The notes under the pieces are model-generated. The model was not told where the DNA came from. It was given only the letters and a program-made list of their open reading frames with translations, and searched no databases. A DNA stretch of 64,000 nt from Branchinecta lynchi (lineage: Eukaryota; Arthropoda; Branchiopoda; Anostraca; Branchinectidae): positions 31,874,228 through 31,938,227 of the forward strand of contig JAKZAP010000003.1 in the NCBI GenBank assembly GCA_023053575.1, written 5' to 3'. A program made the translations under genes and the position numbers. Shown in pieces: positions 38,201 to 53,300 of this stretch (within the stretch, counting starts at the first letter, position 1; every line of letters begins with the position of its first letter).

Positions 38201-41200
38201 AAAATATGCAGTTGACGAAATTAGTCTGGATCCACTTTATTTTTGGTTTTGTTTATTCTGATTGTTTTCAGTTATTTTACATTGCACCAACACCATAAAA
38301 AATTGATTCCCCTCCGAATCTGAAAGGGAGTCCTTTTTGATGATGGTGATGATAGTCAGAGCATTCCCCGTCCGTGGGGACTTGCGAGAATACGGGGAGT
38401 GAGTCCCCGGGACAAACAAAAACGCGGGGACTCCTCAAGTGGAGTCCTCCAGGAACGGCGAGAACACGCCTTATGTGCTCAGAATGTCTTCTTACACCAT
38501 AATCGACTATCACATTAGCTGTTTAAAAATATCTTGTTTGTCCCTTAATTTGAACCCCCTCCCCCACCCCTAAATCTAGGGCTACAGAGCCCATCTACGA
38601 ACTTTACGTTACCCTTGACCCAATGAATCCTCACACCAAGTTTCATCAAAATATCTCATTCCCTTCGAGAGTTATAGCGCGCAAAGACGGACAGACGGAC
38701 GGACGGACAGACGGACAAACTTTTGCTATGCAATATGTATCCCTCCACTTACGTTTTGGGATCCCAAAAACCCTCAAAAGTTGCGCGGAAATTTATGTGT
38801 AGTGCTAATTAGCACAGGTGACAATTTTGCATCTGGGTAGTTTGAAAATAAAAAACAGTACAGTATTGTAGTATGGGAAAGGAGAGAAACTTTTGCAGAA
38901 AATCGGGCCATAAATGATCCATTATCTCAGTCCTCCAGTCCCAGTTGATGGCAAGCCATCAGTCCAAACACAACTGATGAAAACATCACTTGTTATACCA
39001 CTTGTTATCGCGTTCTTCTCTATTTAAAAGCTAGAAGTATTCTTAATGTTTTGGACAGCTCCTTCAACCTGTCACTGCATCAGACATGCGATCTTATGTT
39101 TTCGATGGTATCCACTACATTTCATTTTATGATTACTTCCCATATATCAAGTCTCGAGATTCAATAGCCTGACGGAGTTTCTGTAAACCAAATAGATAAC
39201 CTACACCAGACAACCCTATCGCCCAACCCCCCCAGGAACCCTGAATTTCAATGTGCTACTCAGATACTGCGCTTAGTTATATCAGCAGATTGTAACAAGA
39301 CCAAAGGTGTCGATGGGATCCCAAAAATCTAATATTAAATTTTTTTTTGCACAGCCTATGTTTTCTCCTGATCAGGATCGAACGCTCGAATTTAGAGAAT
39401 CAGGAAGCGAATCCCAGAATTTCTTAATTTTATTTCTTGGTTTCCAGATATTGAAAATGGAAAGAGAAAAGGTGCAAAACTATTCAGACCTTTCGTGTCG
39501 CTAGTTTTAGAAAGAATATACGCCGCTACTAGCTTCTCCAAGTTTCTGTTTGCCACCTAAGCAGATGGCCATGTTTGGTCACTGTTTTATTATCACCCCG
39601 AAGAACGACCATAATTCCTCTACGTGGTCACGTTAAGACCAGACAGTCTGGGTCGGTGGTCGGGACCTTGAATTCCTGCCAGGATTTTCCGCACCATCAT
39701 CACTTTCATACGGAAAAAATATAGTTTTGTTCAGATTTATGATGAAAGTGAAGAAAATTCGGCCGGGAAATTCGGATCGTGTGTTCACACTATTGCTAGG
39801 AAAAGATTTGTGTGCGTGCGTTTCTTATTATTCTCTTTTTATTAAAACCAATTGTTTTAATCGAAATACAAGTTAAAGTCCAAGTAAAAATATTTGATTC
39901 AGACAATAGGGTCTTGTCTTCGCTAGATCCAGTCTTGACCTAACAAACGGATTCCGGACTAATTATATGTCCGGTTAAAAAGTGATTGTCATATACAGAC
40001 TCAGCCTCTCTTCTTACCCCTTAATCTGTCATCTAATCAAACTTTTGCTTTTAACAAATTTTTCGGTTTTAGCCGGATCCGGGCGAACTAGTTGTCCGGC
40101 GAGAAAATGGTTTTCACCATCGTGTTCAGCATGTTTTTTGTACCCATAAGAACATTTAATCAACTTCAAATGAAAATTTTACTTTTAACCAGCTTTCCCG
40201 TTTTTGCCGGATTCCGGACGAACTACTTGTTCGGAGAGAAAATGGTTTTCACTATCATGCTCATGTCTTGTTACACCATAACCGACTATCACATTAGCTG
40301 TTTAAAAATATTTTGTTTGTCCCTTAATTTGAACCGCCTCCCCCACCCCTAAATGCAGGGCTACAGAGCCCATCTACGAACTTGACCTTACCCTTGATCC
40401 AATGAATCCTCACACCAAGTTTCATCAAAACATCTCATTCCCTTCGAGAGTTATAGCGCGCACAGACGGACGGACGGACAGACGGACAACTTTTGCGATG
40501 TTATAGGTATCCCTCCACTTACGTTTTGGGATCCCAAAAATCATCCGCGCTCGATCCGCGCATTCCCCTCGATTTATATTTTGTTCAAGAGTCGGGAAAA
40601 AAAATGTTGTGTAGTGCTTTATGGCACCCAAAGGTGCTTTTTCGGGTCAACTAAAGTGCTTTTGGGTCTTAGCGACCTGGCAACACTGATCTGCCACATG
40701 CCGATCGCTGGCCCCGGGGTCGTTTGTAAATATGTTGTATTCGCGACTCAGTATTTTGTGTTCATCGTCTTGTTAATAAATTGGAATGATTTTCAACCAC
40801 TCTTGGCAAACTAAGGGACACAAACCTAACAATGTGTTTCTTATCTTCGATAAACCCGGTAAAGCTTAAAGGAGTCACTTGTGTTACAATGTTAGGATAG
40901 CAACTGTATTCACTACAACTTTTGCTTTGAGGAAAAATTAGAAAAATTTGATTCTGACCTTCGGCATTGTCTTTCTTATTTTGTTCCGTGTATCCAGTAC
41001 ACTGTAAAAAAAAATCTTGCAGTATTTGCTACTGGGATTAATCTAGATAATCTTATCTCCAATTCGGATTAATCTTATCTCAATCCCAGTAGCAAATACT
41101 GCAGTTAACTTTAATCCTCACTCGGAGAAACTTTTTACAGTGTATCCTGGATTTGGAATTGTTGAAATAGCTATAGCTCGAAACCCTCGCCCTCTGATGT

Positions 41201-44200
41201 TACGATCGTTCTAGTTTACAGAAGGCTGTAGCCTACTCTAGGGCACAGTGAATTCTTGGCCAGATTGATTCCTCCCGAAAGGAGGTAACTGACCTTCCGA
41301 CCAGCAGAAGTCCAGGTTAGGGGTCAAGTGCCCTGTAGCAAGGTAGATATTTTCGTTAGGTCTGACGTACTGTCCTGCCAAAGCTGAACCAACAAGCTGA
41401 CCAATCGTTAACGTCTGTTGAGCTTCGGTGTATGATGCGTTGACAGTCATTGTGGTAAACTGAGGGTAGAAACTCCCTTCCTTGAAAGAGGGTTGGGAAT
41501 TGCTTGTATCCTTGGCGACAACTCCACCTCCGTTCAGTACATGCTTCCTGAAAAAAAGGCTGTTGGTCAAGATGTTCGTTAACCTTAATGTCATTCTGCC
41601 TGAGATACTAGACGACTACTAGACGATACTAGACGACTACTGTGTGTATATGTGTGTATATATGTGTTTTGTTTATTTTCTTTATTTTCGTCATTTACTC
41701 CGCCTTTTCAAAATGGCGGGTCATAAATAAATAAATTACTTACTTACTTACTACTTATTACTTACTTATCCAGTTCATTCGGCACACAGCGACCAACGTC
41801 TTTCTAAAAAGTTAGAAAGACGTTGACTTTCTAGACTCTCTAAAAACTTAGAAAGACGTTGACTTTCTAGACTCTCTAAAAGTTAGAAAGACGTTGACTT
41901 TCTAGACTCTCTAGAACAGCAAGGGTCGTGGCATTAAGGATTAAAGTGGGTCCTCCATTTTTTCAATTTACAATTCGGTTTGTTTATCCATAAATATATT
42001 TTACAAACAAAAAATAGTGCTGGACATGTCATTACAAATAGAAAGATCAACCATAATATTTACAATGGTAACCTACGATTTATATATACAGTTCACGATT
42101 TAAAATACAATTCATCAAAATACGAACTCTAACTAAAATGACAAGTACAAAAATAATTCGTCATAATTGTCACTACTATTATAAAATTCACGGTTTAAAT
42201 ACAATTCATCAAAATACGAACGCGAATTAAAATGACAAGTACACAAATAATTTGTCATAAGTGTCACTACTCTTCTAGTATTTAAACATGAAATGAATGA
42301 GGTAAAAAAATTCAGTGGTCAAACTATTTATGTCACAACATTAATAAAGAAACGGGCTTAAAAAAAATAGACGACAACAACTTTTAAAGAGCGTTGAAAT
42401 GTTCGGTAAAATATGGCACGAAAGAATTGAGGAACCGTTCCGATGAATGGGTATGAGATGGGGACTTCATTAGTTTTTTCCGCGTTTGAAGTAAATTTAG
42501 CCTAGTGTTTCGCCGGCCGATGTTGCTGGCATATTCTGGAAGGATGTCCCTATGTAGATCAGATGCCAGTATCTTTCTGCCAAAGCTCATGACTAGCTCT
42601 TGCCTCCGTTGGCATAGTGTCGTTATGTCTCCATTGACAGCTGCGAGCCGTCGGAATTCATCGTAAGGTGTCGTAAGCGGACATTTTGGTTTCAGCCAAT
42701 GGGAGCATACCGGGTCTGGACGAGCGCGGTGACGACGGCCTTACCAAAGACAGTAATAGTGCGAACACACGATCAGGATTCCCCGTCCGGGTTTCCCGCA
42801 CTTTCATCATCAAGTTGAAAAAATTTCAACTTTTCCGTATGGAAGTGATGATGGTGCCGGAAATCCGGGCAGGAATTCCAGACCGGGAGCACCCGACCCT
42901 GATCGTGTGTTCAAGGCATAAAAGTGGGAAAGACCGGAAACTCCCGTAAGCCCCATGAGTCACAACAATCAGCGCCGTTTAGCGAATGTTCTTTCGTTAA
43001 CAAATCGCTCTGTTGACAATTTCTTCCATCGCTTTCCACATAATCATCATCAGAGCACGTTTTGTTCATGACGAGCATTCTCTCTCCATTCAGATTTCCT
43101 CTTGAATTGGAATAAAAAACAAGTAGGAAAAGAATAAATCGCTTTTTATGGAAAAATGTTGAATTCACGATTTCGAATCAGTTTATGTTGACAGACATTG
43201 CCTACTCACGCCCTCTTGCTTTGATTATATTAATCACCTACCGCTGGAAATTGGACAAAGTCCAAACGCTAGGGGGCGTTCCGATCGATTTTCAGAGACC
43301 CGATTTTTAGCGAAGTCACCGGTCTTTCCCACTATGTCTTTGGGCCTTACTACTGTCAGTGGAGAAACAACGGAAGTGTTTTAAGCATTGTCCAAATAAG
43401 TGTAATAAGGTGAATAGCGCTGTACGCGATGTTTACGTCTTAATACACACGCTTGTTCAAATGGGGGGGGGGGGGGGGGGGGGGCGGGTGTTCGCCGGAG
43501 AGGATTTAGCCGCAACCCGTTTAGGAGATTGCAAAGCCGGCTTTTGTACACAATTGGGCGTATTAGGTTTTCATACTCACGTGTATAGACTGTCTGCTTC
43601 GCTTTGATTGTGACAAACAGTGATGATGGTCCGGAAATTGGTATTGATCTGGGGCAAGTTTGTGAAAGATTTGAAGCCAATCCTGGCCTCGAGTAGTCCA
43701 CCTTCGCAAGTGTTTCCAGTACTTTCGGCAACGTTCGAAACCTTTGCCGTGCACGAAAGAGACGAAAAAGTCACGCTGTTGCCATTAACGGTGAAGGTAG
43801 TACCATTGACGCAAGTTGCAACCGCCTGTGAGATTGGAATAAACTAAATATTCTTTGAGCCCAAGCTGACTTTGAAACATTTATTCAAACAATGTTTACA
43901 ACGGATACGTCAGCTATGCTTTTTCATCAGCGATATTTCGGCCCTTCTTGGCAAGGGTCCTCGTCAGGCTGTCAATCCTCTAGATCAACTGCGGGGAAGG
44001 AATCAAACCTGTAATAAATCTATTACAGGTTTTATTACAGGTTTGATTCCTTCCCCGCAGTTGATCTAGAGGATTGACAGCCTGACGAGGACCCTTGCCA
44101 AGAAGGGCCGAAATATCGCTGATGAAAAATCATAGCTGACGGATCCGTTGTGAACATTGTTTGAATAAATGGAATAAACTGTATACTGAAACAATCTGGA

Positions 44201-44312
44201 GCAGGATAATGTTGTTATGATTGTTGATCATTTGCGTCAGCACAAGGCCGAGTTACAAAACAAGAGCTAGAAGCTCACATGGCATTAATATTCCTCGCCC
44301 AAGTTGACTTTG

Positions 44313-44360
<48 letters not shown>

Positions 44361-47300
44361 GTATGGAAAAACGCAAAGGCCATATACAGGATAAAGAACA
44401 ACTCATAGGAAACTAAGCAAAATAACAAACTAAGAAACTCGACTTCTCAACTCGAGTGCGTTTTGCAGAAAATTACCAAAAAAAACAATTACTCTTGGTG
44501 ACGTAGAGCATAAAACACCAAGAAGCTACCCACCATTCCAAGAAAATAATGAACCCCTTAAGTGCGAAAGCTCCTGGCACCTGAAAAGGCACCTGGCACC
44601 ATCCCCATCAAGATGGCAAAGAGGACAAAAACGCACTCTATCCGGACACCTAGAATCCCACCTATACAATTCCAATGCATAAAACGGATAGGTCAGCTAC
44701 GATGCTTTAGCAGCGATATTTCGGCCCTTCTTTGCAAGGGTCCTCGTCAGGCTGTCAATGTTTAGGGTTAACGTCGGGGAAGGAAGCAAACCTGCAATCA
44801 TAAGTGCCAATCATGGAAACAATCGGGAAGCTGCGATCTGAAGTGCCAATCATATGGCACTTCAATTTAGTTCATTTCAATTTTATTCTTCGATATATCC
44901 AGTATTCTACATATTTCTATAACAATAGCCCGTCTTAATATGTGACAACAGGTCACCTGTGCAAGACGGACAACAAATTACCAAAATCTATTTATCGACT
45001 TGCAAAGCTGGGTCAGAGAATGCGTGTGGGAATTTGTCAAATCAGCACGAATGTTCAGACGCCATTGGGAATCCTGAAAACGTATTTTATAGTCAAAAGT
45101 CTTGTTTGCACTTTGCGGTGATGATGGGCACTTCAAGGGGCCTATATAGGAGTTCCTTTGTAAGCAAAACCCTAGAGGCACACATAGTCATGTGCCCTTG
45201 GGGATCATGAAAATATATCGTTTAGTCGAAAGCATTTTTTTCACACTGCGGTTAACACCCGCACTTTGAGGGCGCTAGAAATTAATTTGTAAGCAAAATC
45301 CTCGAGGCACACATTATCATGGGCCCTTGCAGATCATGAAAACCTGTCCTTTAGTCACTGGTATTACTTTACACTTTACAGTTATGATGCGCACTTTAAG
45401 TGGGATGGGAATTCATTTGTAAGCAAAACCCTTGAGGCACAAATGACCATGAGCCCTTGGAAGATCATGAAAATGTATCTTTTGGTAAAAAGTTTTTTTT
45501 TGTTTTCACTTTGTGGAAGATGGGAAAAATGATTTTGGGCCGTGAGGATCATAAAAATGTATTGTTTCGAGTATTTGTTCGAGACAACTCCCCCCACAGT
45601 GGCCGGATCCGGTCCGGTTCTGTAATGTCTGAAAAGGATATATTAGGGCTCGTGTTTGTTTTTTCCACCAATATTCATTCCGACCCCTCCACTCTGAGCG
45701 TGTCTCGAGATTTCCGCGTCCCCCGCTTCAGCTCCACTAAATTCACCGGATACGGTCCGGAATTCAGATGGGAGATATAGCAAGTTTCATAAAGATCCGA
45801 TCATCCGTTCGAAAGGTATCCATACCTCAAGATTCCGGATTCCACCGATCCGTCCATTCCTCAACGATGGTCGGATTGGGGAAACGATTGTTTTTAAGTT
45901 AATCTGGTCGGGCCCCTGATAAGCCTGTCAAGTTTCAGCGTCCTAGCACATCTAGAAGTACCTTATCTCGGGATCACCGGACTTGCGGAACCCCCTCCAA
46001 CTACTCCACAGTGCACGGATCCTGTCCGGTCCTGCCAACTGTGTATCTAGGACTTTTGCTTGTTCCCCCACCAATTTTCATCCCGGTCCCTCCATTCTGA
46101 GTGCGTCACACAATTTCCGGTTCCCCCCTACAAATCCCCCTGGAAGTGACCGGATCCATCTGGACGAGAAATGGGATATCTGAGACACGAGGTCTTTCCA
46201 TTACGTTCAGATCTCGCTGAAAAGTTATGTATACCTCAAAATTCCAGATTCCCCCTCCCTCCACTCCCCCCACGATGGTCGGATTGGGACAGTGACTATT
46301 TCGAGGTTAGTTTGTTCGGGTCCCCTAATACGCCTGCCAAGTTTCATCGTCCTAGCGCATCTGCATGACCCTAACTCGCGATCACCGGACCGACGGACAG
46401 ACCGACGGAAAACTGATCGGTGTATGGCACTTGGCCGGAATACAAGTGCCATAAACACCGAAGCATTAAAAAAAAGTAAGCCTACAAATAAAATAGTCCA
46501 AGACTAAATGTTCCTTCAGCCTAAGCTGATTGCGAATCCCGTTGGATGGCACTGAACGGAAAAACAGAGATTCTTCTTCCTATAGTCTGGAAACTTCCCT
46601 GGACTTGTTATTCGTCCTGTCTTTCTCTCAAGTTTTCATTTTGCCGTTTTTCACCCTACTTAGAGCGTGTTCCACCCTTCTAACAATAGTTACTATTAGT
46701 TACTATCGTCGTTCCAGAAATATCAAGAGTGTTCCACCCTTCTAACAATAGTTACTATTAGTAACTTAGTAACAGAATGAAAATAATGCAAGTTACGTCA
46801 AAACGGTTTCGACTCGTAGCATTGCATGGGAGTGCGATACGCTAAAACGGATTCCAGATTCAGAAAGAGCACAAAATTTCACACTAGATGGCACTAATAA
46901 CTCAATTTCGCTTAGAAGTGCCTAATACGCCAATTCCGCTTCCAGGCGACGTATTGTCGTTCCAGAAATATGAAGCGTGTTCCACCCTTCTAACAATAGT
47001 TACTATTAGTTGATATTGCCGTTCCAAATTTCGAAAAGCTACTATGCGCTGACCATTCCAACCTTCTCGAAATAGTAACTCATAGTAACTATTTGCTTAC
47101 AACGCCCGGGAGGGTAGTATATATATATATTTTATTTATAACCCGCCAAATACAGAATTTGGTAGCGGAGTAAAGGGAATAACGCGAAATAACACAAGAT
47201 AAATAACAGTATTAACACACAAAAATTTAGACATAATTACTAACTGGGCCTGAAAAATTAGTAAAAAAATAAGTAGTAAGCGTGGTAACTACAAATCTCT

Positions 47301-50300
47301 TTGACATGATGGTCCGATTAGCCCGCGGCACGATGTTTTGCTGAAAGTAGAAAAAATGCGTTCCAGCCTCGACTACAAGAAGCCAGAATTCGTGACGTCA
47401 TGTGTAGTACCTACACTAAGTAGGGTGGAATACGCGCTTAACCTTAACGAGATATATGGGTAGGAGAATACTCAGCATACTTATTACAATTACAATTACA
47501 ATTCGGTTTATTTATCCATAAAGATCTTTTACAAACAAAAAATAGTTCCGTTTGTCCGTTTAGTGCCATCAAAAATACTTCAAGACTAGCGGATTTTGCA
47601 AGAAAGGGTTGTCTCTTTACACAATTTTTGTCTACGTCAGCGCGTCCACCCTACTTACCGTAGTTACTACGCATGACGTCACAGTTCTGGCTTTTTGCCG
47701 TCAAGGCTGCAACGATTTTTCTATTTTCCAGCAGAATATCATTCCACGGGCGAATCCGACCAATCACGTTACAGAGATGCGTAGTTACCACGCTTACTAC
47801 GCTCCCGAGCATGGTAAGCAAATAGTCACTACTAGCTTGCTATTAGTTACTATTTCGAGAAGGTTGTAACGGCCAGCGTGGTAACTTTTTATGAGGTTGG
47901 AGCGAATATAGTAACTAATAGTTACTATTGTTAGAAGGGTGGAACAGTCTCCAGGTTTGATCACCACTTCATGTTGATCCTCGGTCATTCCAGCTTCCAA
48001 AGACGCGTCTACAAAATCTCGGGTATTCTTATTCTTCTGTTCTTTATTTTGAAAGGCTCAGAGTCCTTTGAATAGTTTAAATTTGAAATGAACCCCCAAG
48101 GGTTCGAGTACCTTTTTACTAAGTCTCCCTTCTTCTTTTCCTTTGTTCTTCCTTTTCTCCTTGTTTCCCTTTTCGTTCCTTTTTAATTTATACAACAATG
48201 AAGGGGTAAGCACATTTATGTATTTTGGACCTATTATTTATGTTTAGTATCATTATTCACGACGCAACCAACCAAATTTGTCGTAAACCACAGTTATGTT
48301 TTGTTTTGTTTCTTAAACATATCTTTATTTTCAGATTACCTGATCGCCGGGTATGCTTGTGAATCCATTCCCTGCACAAAGCAAGACGATGCTAGTTCCT
48401 TCTTGGACCGTTAGAGCTCGGACGTTGTTGTTGTATTTGGGAAGTACGAAGGGCAGGCCGGCCTCATTGTGGAAGAAAAGAGGTGAGGGGCTTGGGCGAT
48501 CTGTGCTATCCAGATTGATGATGCATGGTCCTTTGGTTTGACCTTGAATGAAAGAGCGATTTCGATCAGTCTATCAATCAATAGTTGTGTTTTGCAGATA
48601 CCATGGTATCTGATACCACGGTCTAAAGTCGTTTTTTGCAGTTATCGTGGTATCTGGCCAGCTATCGTGGTATCAGATATTCAGATACTACGGTCCGACC
48701 GTGGTAACTGCTTGTGGTATCTGGAAAGTCATCTCACTTTCATAAAACTTTGTCAGATTGGTGAGAAAGAAGTTTAGCACTTAGTTATGTAACTGGATAT
48801 CTGTTTTTCTTTTGGGATGACTTTGAAAAGTGCAATTTCGGCAATAGTCGTTTTTGCAGAGCACCGTATAGAAGATACCACGATAACTGCAAAATCGACT
48901 AATTGCAGATCCAGTTACCGTGGTAACAGATACCATGGTATCAGCAAAAATACAACTAATAAGTTTTACATATGGGCTACACATTGCTTACAGCTAGCTG
49001 GAAAGGATATTAAAGGACGGGAAATACTAAAAATTGCACAAAAAAAACAGTTAGTAATATTAATAAGAACAATAATAATCATAAACTATTTGTGAACGCT
49101 GGGGATGCGGGACCATACATTTTTTCGCCGGAACGCCATCTAGCAGGATTACTGAAGCACTTGACTTGCCAATTAGCTCCTACAGATGCCGTTCGACAAC
49201 CGACACTGGGTCGCTGTCACTACGGCAACACGTCAGTTGGCATAAACGTCAGTTCGCCTAAACAAAAAATCCGACAGTTCGTCAACACGTCAGTTCCTCT
49301 ACACGTCACTTCCACTACACCTGTTTTAGAAATCCGTCAGTTTGTCTACAGGTCAGTTCAGCTACACGTCAGTTCCTCTACACGTCAGTTCGCTTACCGT
49401 CAGTTGACATAAACGTCAGTTGACATAAACGTCAGTTGACATAAACGTCAGTTGACATAAACGTCAGTTGACATAAACGTCACTTCGCCAACAAAATCCG
49501 TCGCCCCCCCCCCAGAGATTCAGACCCGCCTATTAGTTCGAAGTCGACTGGGTCACCGAAAGCAACTAAGCAGGGGGAATAAAACCCAGGGGATTAATAA
49601 AAAGAAGCCGACATTTGCGCATATTGATGAGGGTAAAATTAGTTAAGAATCACCGGGAGCTTGCAATCAGATGCGGCAGAAGGGGCTAGTCAAACGGAAA
49701 CTGAAAAATATGAGGTGAACGTACAATTAAACACAAATAAGGGCTTAACAACCATCGCAAGGTGAAGGACCAAAATGTGCCAGTGATTCTCAATCTTTTC
49801 CGAAAGGGTACCGGAAACAGTGAGGGACGAACTCTTTTCTCTTGGCTCTTGGCCAGTGCTTCCTCTATTGTCTTCAAACAAGACCAAAGGTTTCGACGGG
49901 ATCCCACAAATTTCATATCTGATCCAGACAGTTGGATCTTGTAGATAAATATCCGGTCTTCGCCAACCAATTTTTACTGGAATTTAGAAACAGATTAAGG
50001 TCAATGGCTAATCATTTGAGAAAACTAAGTTCAGACATGGATTCAGCGTGCGTGTTTACTCCTATAAGTCGTATATACTTTGACGAAATTGATAAAAACT
50101 TCCAGCTGCCTTACTGCTCAAATATTTTCCGGTTTCTGCCTGGTTCTTGGCGAGCTTCTTGTCCGTTATGTACTATATACTACCTTACAATACACTACAG
50201 ATAAAACTTTAACTTTTAACGAATCTTCAGGTTTTGGCCGGAGCCCGAACTATTTGTCCGGCGTGGAATATTGACACATAAGTTCAGCATGCCTCCTTAC

Positions 50301-53300
50301 CACTACACCCATCCTCTAATCAACTTCAGATAAAACGTTTACTTTTTCAAAACTTTACTTTTTCAGCCGGATTCTAGGAGAACTATATGTCCGGGTAGAA
50401 AATAATTGCCATATGCGGTATTGCGGATGCAGCATGTCTTCTTAAGCCTGAATCGAACATCTAATCAAGCTCAAATACAACTTTTACGTTATACAAATTT
50501 TCCGGTTTGAGCCGGATCCCAGGCGAACTACTTGTCCGGCGAAAAAAAAATTGTTTAATACGTGTTCAGTGTGTCTTCTTACCCCTAAATTGAACCTCTA
50601 ATCTACTTCGGATTAAAATTTCTTTTTCAGAAATTTTCCTGTTTTTGCCGGATTCACGGTGAACTACTTGTCCGGCGAGAAAATAATTTTCATATTCGGA
50701 TTCAGCATGTCTCCTTATCTCTGAATCGATTATCTTATTAGATTCGAAAATATTTTTTCGTCCTTTAATTTGACCCCCTCCCGACCCCTAAATATAGGGC
50801 TACAGACCCCATCTTCGAAATTGACCTGTACTTTGACCCAAAGATTCTTTATGCCAAATTTGAACGAAATATCTCAATCCCTTCGAGAGTTATCGTGCTT
50901 TTCCGGCCAACTCTTACGAAGTCATAGGTACGGGATACCAACAAGAGCTACGAGCTCATATGGCACTTGTACGAGTAGGATGTACAAGAAAGTAGATAAG
51001 AACGTCACAAAATACACCCGCCATCCAAAAATGCGGTTCGGAAATAGAAATAGGATATTTAGTTTCACTCATTTCTGAGCTGTTCCAGCATCGTCTAGAT
51101 TGTCTGTAGCAAATGCACATGACTGTTCAAACTTTCATCCCAATAAATCCATTTGTTTGATCCCTAGACGTGCTACAGGATTTCCGGTACTCACTCTATC
51201 TCCACCTACTGTGGCCGAATCTGGTTCGGAATAAAAAAATATCGACCACCTAAAGCATCTTCTTTTATACCATCTATCAAGTTTCACTCGAATCTGAGCA
51301 TTTTTGGAAAGTTCCGGTACCCCCCCCCCCTCCACCAACGATGTCGGAGCCGGTTCGGGCCCAATCTCTTAATTCCCTGTTCCTGTCCATCAAGTTTTAC
51401 TCAAATTGGAGCATAACCCATCTGCAAGTTTCCAGTACCCCCCCTACCTTGGCCGAATCCGGCCCGGACGCCAAATAACAAATGTAGGCCGCATATACTC
51501 GGCATTGTCGAATTTGCATCTCATTCGGCCTCTCCGTTTGGTTTTTGTGCATGTCAAAAGTTCCCCCACCCCCAATTCCCCTAATCGTGGTCGCATATGG
51601 TTCGAACGCATGTTTTACATGTCGAGGCCATCGATTCGTATCACCCATGAAGTTTCACTCGAATCAGACCACTCGTTTGCAATTTCCATATTTCTCTTCT
51701 CTTGCTCCCCAAAAAATGCTCGGATCTAGGAACGGAAGTTTCCGGGGGTATGTTGTGTCAGGTTCTTAAGTCAAGATAATTCGGGTCGCTAATATGCCGG
51801 CAAAGTTTCTTTGTCGTTTTACATCTGGAATTATTCTAACTCACGACTACCGGAATTCCAGGAAACCCCCTCCAACTCCCCCCACAGAGCCCCGAAACCA
51901 TCTGGCTCCGTCAATTTCATCTAGGCCTAATGCTTGTTCCATCCCTTAAGTTTCGTCCCAATCCCTCTGCTTTTAGAGTCTCTTGAGATTTCCACCCCCA
52001 CCCCCCATCCCCATAGGTATCGGACCCGACCCGGACGTGACACTGAACGTCCGAGGCGATAGCTCACCAGACAAGTTTCATTCAAATCCGATCACCCGTT
52101 CAAAAGCTATGCACGCCACTAGATTCCGGACTCCCCATCCACCCACTCCCCCCACGATGGTCGGGTCGGGGAAACGGCTGTTCTCAAGTCAATCTGTTCG
52201 GATCCCTGACATACCAGCCAAGTTTCATCGCCCTAGGACATCAGGAAGTATGCCGAACTCGCGGGATCGCTAGAAATCCGGACCCCCACCCCAACTCCCC
52301 CACAGTGCCCTGATCCGGTCCGGTTATGTCAATGACGTGTCTAGGACCTGTGCTTATTTTTCCCACCAAGTTTCATCCCGATCCCTCCACTTTAAGCGTT
52401 TCTCAAAATTTCCGGTTCCCTCCTCCAACTCCCCCCAGAGTCATCGGATCCGGCCCGGATTTAAAGTGAGATGTCTGAACACGAGGTCATCCTAAATATC
52501 AATTTTCATCAAGATCCGATCACCCGTTCGCAAGCTAAAAATACCTCAAATTTTGGCTTCACCCTCCCTCCACTCCCCCCCCCCAGATGGTCGAATCGGG
52601 GAATTGACGATTTACTATTTAATTTGGTCGGGTCCCAGACATACCTGTAAATTTCCATCGTCCCAGAACATCAGGAAGCACGGAACTCACGGGATCACTA
52701 CAAATTCGAACTTCTCTCCCCCCCAACTCCCCCAAAGTGAGCGGATCCGTTCCGGTTATATCAGTCACGTATCTAGGACTTTTGCTTGTACTTTCCACCA
52801 AGTTTCATCCGGATCCCTCCACTCTAAGTGTTTTCCAAGATTTCCGGTTTCCCCCTCCAACTCCCCCTAGTGTCACCGGATCCGGTCTGGATTTAAAATG
52901 GAGGGTCTGAGACACGAAGTCCTTCCATATATCAAGTTTCATTAAGATCCGATCCCCCGTTCGTAAGCTAAAAATATCTCATTTTTCCTATTTTTTCCGG
53001 ATTTCCCCTCCCTCCACTCCCATCCAAATGGTCGGATCGAAGAAGCGACAATTTCTAATTTAATCTGGTCCAGTTCCTGATATGCCTGCCAAGTTTCATC
53101 GTCCTAGCTTATCTGGAAGTGCCCGAACTAGCAAAACCGGGACCGACAGACCGACAGACCGACTGACGGACAGAAATTACAATCGCTATATTGAGTAAGC
53201 TCAAGTGCCATAAAAAGTAGTAGCCCTCCAAAATAGTAGATAAAACTAGAATTTTCTGTTAATTGATAGTATCGCAATCACCAGTACCATTCACAAGTTA

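Larger units (their letters stand above)
35723..40688. mobile_element. Possible large TIR-bounded segment (CAGTGTTGCCAGGT ends)
   Basis: CAGTGTTGCCAGGT at 35723 is matched by ACCTGGCAACACTG ending at 40688. The 8 bp flanks are ATCTGGCC and ATCTGCCA, 6 of 8 equal, as a hAT-type target duplication might look after decay. No transposase is visible inside; the segment is mostly family A copies. The two ends may instead belong to separate elements. Confidence 0.35.

Noticed and set aside
49180..49500. Minisatellite as a binding array for a CREB-type factor because of TGACGT
   Set aside because: Units vary and only some hold TGACGT; no nearby promoter. The repeat-family explanation is simpler.
51983..52870. 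Proline-rich open frames in family B cores
   Set aside because: They arise from C-rich repeat words shared by all copies and are not conserved as protein.
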